Part shown: positions 8,290-11,217 of the stretch, in pieces
Numbering within the stretch: the first letter of the stretch is position 1
Layout: every line of letters starts with the position of its first letter
Assembly (NCBI GenBank): GCA_007120575.1
Contig: SKNJ01000013.1
Location: 1 to 11,217 of the forward strand
Direction: 5' to 3'
DNA length: 11,217 nucleotides
Source: Thioalkalivibrio sp.
Lineage (GTDB): Bacteria; Pseudomonadota; Gammaproteobacteria; Ectothiorhodospirales; Ectothiorhodospiraceae
Notes under the pieces: generated by a model
The model's database searches: none
Seen by the model: only the letters and a program-made list of their open reading frames with translations
What the model was told of the DNA's origin: nothing
Made by a program: the position numbers and the translations under genes

Positions 8290-10353
8290 GTGGAGCTGCA
8301 GGCGCCGCTAACAGGGTTCCGGGGTGTCGGGCCGGCGGTTGCCGAACGGCTCGCGAATCTGGGGCTGAATCAGGCCGGGGACCTGCTGTTCCATCTGCCC
8401 CTGCGCTTCGAGGACCGCACGCGGCTGACACCGATCGCCGCGCTGCGCCCGGGGCTGGCCGCGTTGTTCGAGGGGCACGTCACCCACGCCGAGGTGGTCC
8501 ACCGGCGCCGACGCATGCTGGTGGTCACCCTGGTCGATGACCAGGCACAGATCCTGCTGCGGTTTTTCCACTTCGGGGCCAACCAGCAGCGCCGCCTGCG
8601 TCCCGGCACGTGCATCCGCGCCTTCGGCGAGCCCCGTGGCATGCCTGGTGCACTGGAATGCGTGCACCCGGAGATCCAGACGGTGGGTGATACTCCGCCG
8701 GCCATGGAGTCGCACCTGACCCCGATCTATCCAACCACCGAGGGCGTCTCGCAGAAGCTGCTGCGGCAGCTGGTCGCGCACGCCCTGCCGGGAATGAAGG
8801 CCCTGCCCGACCTGCTGCCGGAACTGACCCGGCGGGGCCTGCCTGGCCTGCACACCGCCCTTGAGCAGCTCCATCACCCGCCGGCGCAGGCCCAGGCGCT
8901 GGCCGCCCTGGACAGCCCGGAGAACCGCAGCCCGGCGCGCACGCGGCTGGCCCTCGAAGAGCTCTGCGCCCACCAACTCGCGCGCATGCGGCAGAGCCGG
9001 ATGCCCGCGGACACACGCAGCGCACCGATCATCCAGCCCCCGGGCGCGCTGTGGCAACAGCTGCGCGAGCAGCTCCCCTTCGAACCTACCGGCGCACAGG
9101 AGCGTGTTACCGGAGAGATCCTGGCCGACCTCGCGCGGCCACAACCGATGAATCGCTTGGTCCAGGGCGATGTCGGCTCCGGCAAGACCCTGGTCGCGGT
9201 CGCGGCCGCGCTGGCGGCGGTGGAAGCCGGCTATCAGGTGGCGTTCATGGCCCCGACCGAGCTGCTCGCCCGCCAGCACGGGCGCAATCTTGCGCAGTGG
9301 ATGGAACCACTGGGCATCGCGATCGCCTGGCTGGGCGGGCGCCAGACGGCCAGCGAGCGCGGCCAGTTGCTCGCGGAACTGGCCAGCGGACAGCGCCAGG
9401 TCGCGATCGGGACCCACGCCCTGTTCCAGGAGGAGGTGCGGTTTCATCACCTGGGGCTCGCGATCATCGACGAACAGCACCGCTTCGGCGTGCACCAGCG
9501 CATGGCGCTGCGCGACAAGGGCAACAGCCGGATGCCGCATCAGCTGATCATGACCGCCACCCCGATCCCGCGCACCCTGGCAATGGCCCTGTATGCGGAG
9601 CTGGCCAGCTCGGTGATCGACGAACGCCCGCCGGGGCGCACCCCGGTGCGCACCGCGCTGATTAGCCACGCGCGCCGCGACGAGGTGATCGAGCGCATCC
9701 GCGCCGCCTGTGGCTCCGGCACCCAGGCCTACTGGGTCTGCCCCCTGGTGGAGGACTCGGAGCAGCTGGAGGCGGAATCCGCCGAGGCCACCGCCGAACG
9801 CCTGCGCGAGGCGCTGCCGGAGCTGACCATCGGGCTGGCCCACGGACGCATGAAGGGGCCCGAGCGCGACGCGGTGATGGAGCGCTTCCGCGCGGGCGCG
9901 ATCGACCTGCTGGTGGCGACCACAGTGATCGAGGTCGGCGTGGACGTGCCCAACGCAAGCCTGATGATCATCGAGAACGCCGAACGCATGGGGCTTTCAC
10001 AGCTGCACCAGCTGCGCGGGCGGGTCGGACGTGGCAGTACGGCCTCGGCCTGCGTGCTGCTCTACCGTCCCCCGCTGGGTGAGACCGCACGCGAACGTCT
10101 GGAGGCGATGCGGCGCACCGACGATGGCTTCGAGATTGCGGAGGTGGACCTGAAACTGCGCGGCCCCGGCGAACTTCTGGGCACGCGCCAGACCGGTGAT
10201 CGCAGCTTCCGCGTCGCCGACTGGTCACGCGACCAGGACCTGCTGGACGAGGCCACCACCCTCGCCGCACGCATCGAAAACGACCCGCCGCGAGCCGCCG
10301 CGCTGATCGAACGCTGGCTGGGGTCCGCAACCCGCTACGCAACGGTCGGCTAG
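8290..10353 (+). CDS. recG: ATP-dependent DNA helicase RecG
   Basis: Double-stranded DNA translocase that reverses stalled replication forks and unwinds Holliday junctions and R-loops. The 687 residues match E. coli RecG (693) along the whole length. The N-terminal wedge/OB region contains LTGFRGVGP, DLLFHLPLRFEDRT (31-44) and LTPIYPTTEGVSQ. Helicase motifs are Walker A GDVGSGKT (293-300), APTELLA (321-327), the DEQH box (394-397) within IIDEQHRFGVHQR, TATPIPRT (422-429), VIEVGVDVPNAS (546-557) and QLRGRVGRG (574-582). The C-terminal segment RGPGELLGTRQTG is also intact. The start is a GTG at 8290 with no clear Shine-Dalgarno site; the N-terminus then aligns with E. coli to within a few residues. 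It follows ridA by 19 bp. Its TAG stop abuts the palindromic element beginning at 10353, and it converges with ntrC. Confidence 0.96.
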   Translation: MELQAPLTGFRGVGPAVAERLANLGLNQAGDLLFHLPLRFEDRTRLTPIAALRPGLAALFEGHVTHAEVVHRRRRMLVVTLVDDQAQILLRFFHFGANQQRRLRPGTCIRAFGEPRGMPGALECVHPEIQTVGDTPPAMESHLTPIYPTTEGVSQKLLRQLVAHALPGMKALPDLLPELTRRGLPGLHTALEQLHHPPAQAQALAALDSPENRSPARTRLALEELCAHQLARMRQSRMPADTRSAPIIQPPGALWQQLREQLPFEPTGAQERVTGEILADLARPQPMNRLVQGDVGSGKTLVAVAAALAAVEAGYQVAFMAPTELLARQHGRNLAQWMEPLGIAIAWLGGRQTASERGQLLAELASGQRQVAIGTHALFQEEVRFHHLGLAIIDEQHRFGVHQRMALRDKGNSRMPHQLIMTATPIPRTLAMALYAELASSVIDERPPGRTPVRTALISHARRDEVIERIRAACGSGTQAYWVCPLVEDSEQLEAESAEATAERLREALPELTIGLAHGRMKGPERDAVMERFRAGAIDLLVATTVIEVGVDVPNASLMIIENAERMGLSQLHQLRGRVGRGSTASACVLLYRPPLGETARERLEAMRRTDDGFEIAEVDLKLRGPGELLGTRQTGDRSFRVADWSRDQDLLDEATTLAARIENDPPRAAALIERWLGSATRYATVG

Positions 10354-10518
10354 GAGCCTGTCGGATTTGGGCGATCGTCGCGAACGTGAGGCAGGAGAGT
10401 GAGGCGATTTTTGGGTCTTTCGAGGCGCATAGTGGGAACTCTGTAACGAGAGAGAGCGGAAAAAGGGACCACTCTCCTGCCCACGCGCAGCAGATCAGTC
10501 CCACCTCCGACAGGCTCC
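10353..10518. repeat. MITE-like palindromic element, 166 bp
   Basis: A perfect 13-bp inverted repeat bounds the element: GGAGCCTGTCGGA at 10353-10365 and its complement at 10506-10518. A second perfect 12-bp inverted repeat lies inside it: GGCAGGAGAGTG at 10390-10401 and its complement at 10470-10481. Partial pairing links the two, so a single strand would fold into one long interrupted hairpin. The flanks are CTAG on the left and CGAG on the right, a possible imperfect 4-bp target duplication that includes the recG stop. No transposase is encoded. It fits a miniature inverted-repeat transposable element, or the ends of a decayed insertion sequence. A role as a bidirectional terminator between recG and ntrC is also possible. 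Confidence 0.65.
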
Positions 10519-10519
10519 G

Positions 10520-10647
10520 AGGGAAACACGGATTGAATCGCACGCTCGCGTCACTTTGCGTGCGAACAAGGCGCGGTGACTGCCGGGCATTCACTCGGGT
10601 ACATGCGAGGCGCAACGCCGTGCGCGCGATTCAAGCCGTGTTTCCCT
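10520..10647. repeat. Second palindromic element, 128 bp
   Basis: Inverted repeats of 22 bp with a single mismatch (10520-10541 and 10626-10647, outer end AGGGAAACACGG) enclose 84 bp. The right arm runs two bases into the ntrC stop codon and the left arm begins one base after the 166-bp element. A small hairpin GGCG-CAA-CGCC lies at 10609-10619. No open frame of note and no poly-T tail are present. It may be a separate small mobile repeat or a convergent-gene terminator. Words from its interior and left arm recur near 7784-7826. Confidence 0.6.
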
Positions 10648-11217
10648 AGCGCGGCTCGACCGGGTCGCCGTCGAGCCCCAGCTCCTGGATCTTGCGCGTC
10701 AGGGTATTGCGCCCCCAGCCCAATAGGGCGGCGGCCTGCTGGCGGTGTCCGCCCGTGGTCTGGAGGGCCTCGCGGATCAGGGTGCGCTCAAGCTGCGGCA
10801 TCAGCGAATCGAGCAACGCACGGTCACCATGCTGCCAGTGCTGCCGAGCGATGCGGGCGACCTCCTGAGTCCAGTCGCGGGGTGCAACCGGAGCAGCCTC
10901 GGCGCCCTCCGGGACCGCCTCGGCGGACATCGAATGCAGCTCGGCAGGCAGGTCGTCCAGGTGCACTTCGCGCCCCGAGGCCATCACGGTCAGCCACCGA
11001 CAGGTGTTTTCGAGCTGCCGCACGTTGCCGGGCCACGGCAGCCGCTGCAACTCCGCGATGACCTCCGGACGCATGCTCTTGGCCTCGACCCCCAGTTCCT
11101 GGGCGACCTCCGCCATGAAGTGCTGGACCAGCAACGGGATGTCCTCGGTACGCTCGCGCAGCGCAGGGACGTGGATACGGATCACGTTCAGGCGGTGGAA
11201 CAGGTCCTCGCGGAACA
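10646..11217 (-). CDS. ntrC: Nitrogen regulation protein NtrC, C-terminal part (partial)
   Basis: Response regulator and sigma54 enhancer-binding activator of nitrogen-assimilation genes, phosphorylated by NtrB. The coding frame runs off the window at 11217, so only about the last 190 residues are present. They hold the end of the AAA+ domain: FREDLFHRLNVIRIHVPALRERTEDIP, then WPGNVRQLENTCRWLTVMASGREV. A variable linker follows, then the Fis-type helix-turn-helix near the C-terminus (LERTLIREAL, then HRQQAAALLGWGRNTLTRKIQELGL). WGRNTLTRK and ENTCRWLTVMA match NtrC specifically rather than other sigma54 activators. The receiver domain and start lie outside the window. It is convergent with recG, and its TAG stop overlaps the second palindromic element. 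Confidence 0.94.
   Translation of the reverse strand, partial: FREDLFHRLNVIRIHVPALRERTEDIPLLVQHFMAEVAQELGVEAKSMRPEVIAELQRLPWPGNVRQLENTCRWLTVMASGREVHLDDLPAELHSMSAEAVPEGAEAAPVAPRDWTQEVARIARQHWQHGDRALLDSLMPQLERTLIREALQTTGGHRQQAAALLGWGRNTLTRKIQELGLDGDPVEPR

Noticed and set aside
8308..9843. 511-residue open frame on the minus strand opposite recG
   Set aside because: Lies fully antisense to recG, whose helicase motifs are all intact; no recognisable domain.
9968..10615. 215-residue minus-strand frame through the 166-bp element, possible transposase remnant
   Set aside because: Two thirds of it is antisense to recG and no transposase catalytic motif is visible. The part over the element is too short to judge, so I call only the repeat.

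Overview
The window is a high-GC chromosomal segment from a gammaproteobacterium. Every coding region reads as a close homologue of a gammaproteobacterial housekeeping protein: IspB, SpoT, RecG and NtrC can be followed along almost their whole length against the Escherichia coli proteins as I remember them. GC content and gene order fit a Pseudomonas-like or Ectothiorhodospira/Thioalkalivibrio-like lineage, but the genus is inference. The region is core genome, not an accessory island. I found no defence system, prophage, CRISPR array, integrase or transposase gene.

Layout. (1) Positions 2-3053, minus strand: rplU-rpmA-obgE-proB (ribosomal proteins L21 and L27, the ribosome-associated GTPase Obg, glutamate 5-kinase). 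A strong intrinsic terminator follows rpmA, and a 247-bp gap with two hairpins precedes obgE; obgE and proB overlap by one base. (2) Positions 3054-3259: a divergent control region with two back-to-back sigma70-type promoters, one for rplU and one for ispB. (3) Positions 3260-4228, plus strand: ispB (polyprenyl diphosphate synthase for the quinone side chain). (4) Positions 4326-4402: tRNA-Pro(CGG) with its own promoter and an encoded CCA end. (5) Positions 4473-10353, plus strand: gmk-rpoZ-spoT-ridA-recG. This is the familiar gmk-rpoZ-spoT-recG block, with ridA where E. coli has trmH. Together it covers guanylate and (p)ppGpp metabolism, an RNA polymerase subunit, enamine/imine detoxification and fork repair. 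(6) Positions 10354-10645: a convergent intergenic gap filled by two adjacent palindromic elements. (7) Positions 10646-11217, minus strand: the C-terminal third of ntrC (glnG), cut by the window edge.

The only parts that ordinary gene annotation does not explain are the non-coding ones. Between recG and ntrC lie a 166-bp element with a perfect 13-bp terminal inverted repeat plus a perfect 12-bp internal one, and next to it a 128-bp element with a 22-bp terminal inverted repeat. Together they look like small non-autonomous (MITE-like) insertions or a repeat-built bidirectional terminator. Parts of the second element recur, diverged, in the spoT-ridA gap. A glutamate in place of the usual aspartate in the NKxD motif of Obg is the only unusual key residue seen in a protein. 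I do not see an undescribed multi-gene system here.
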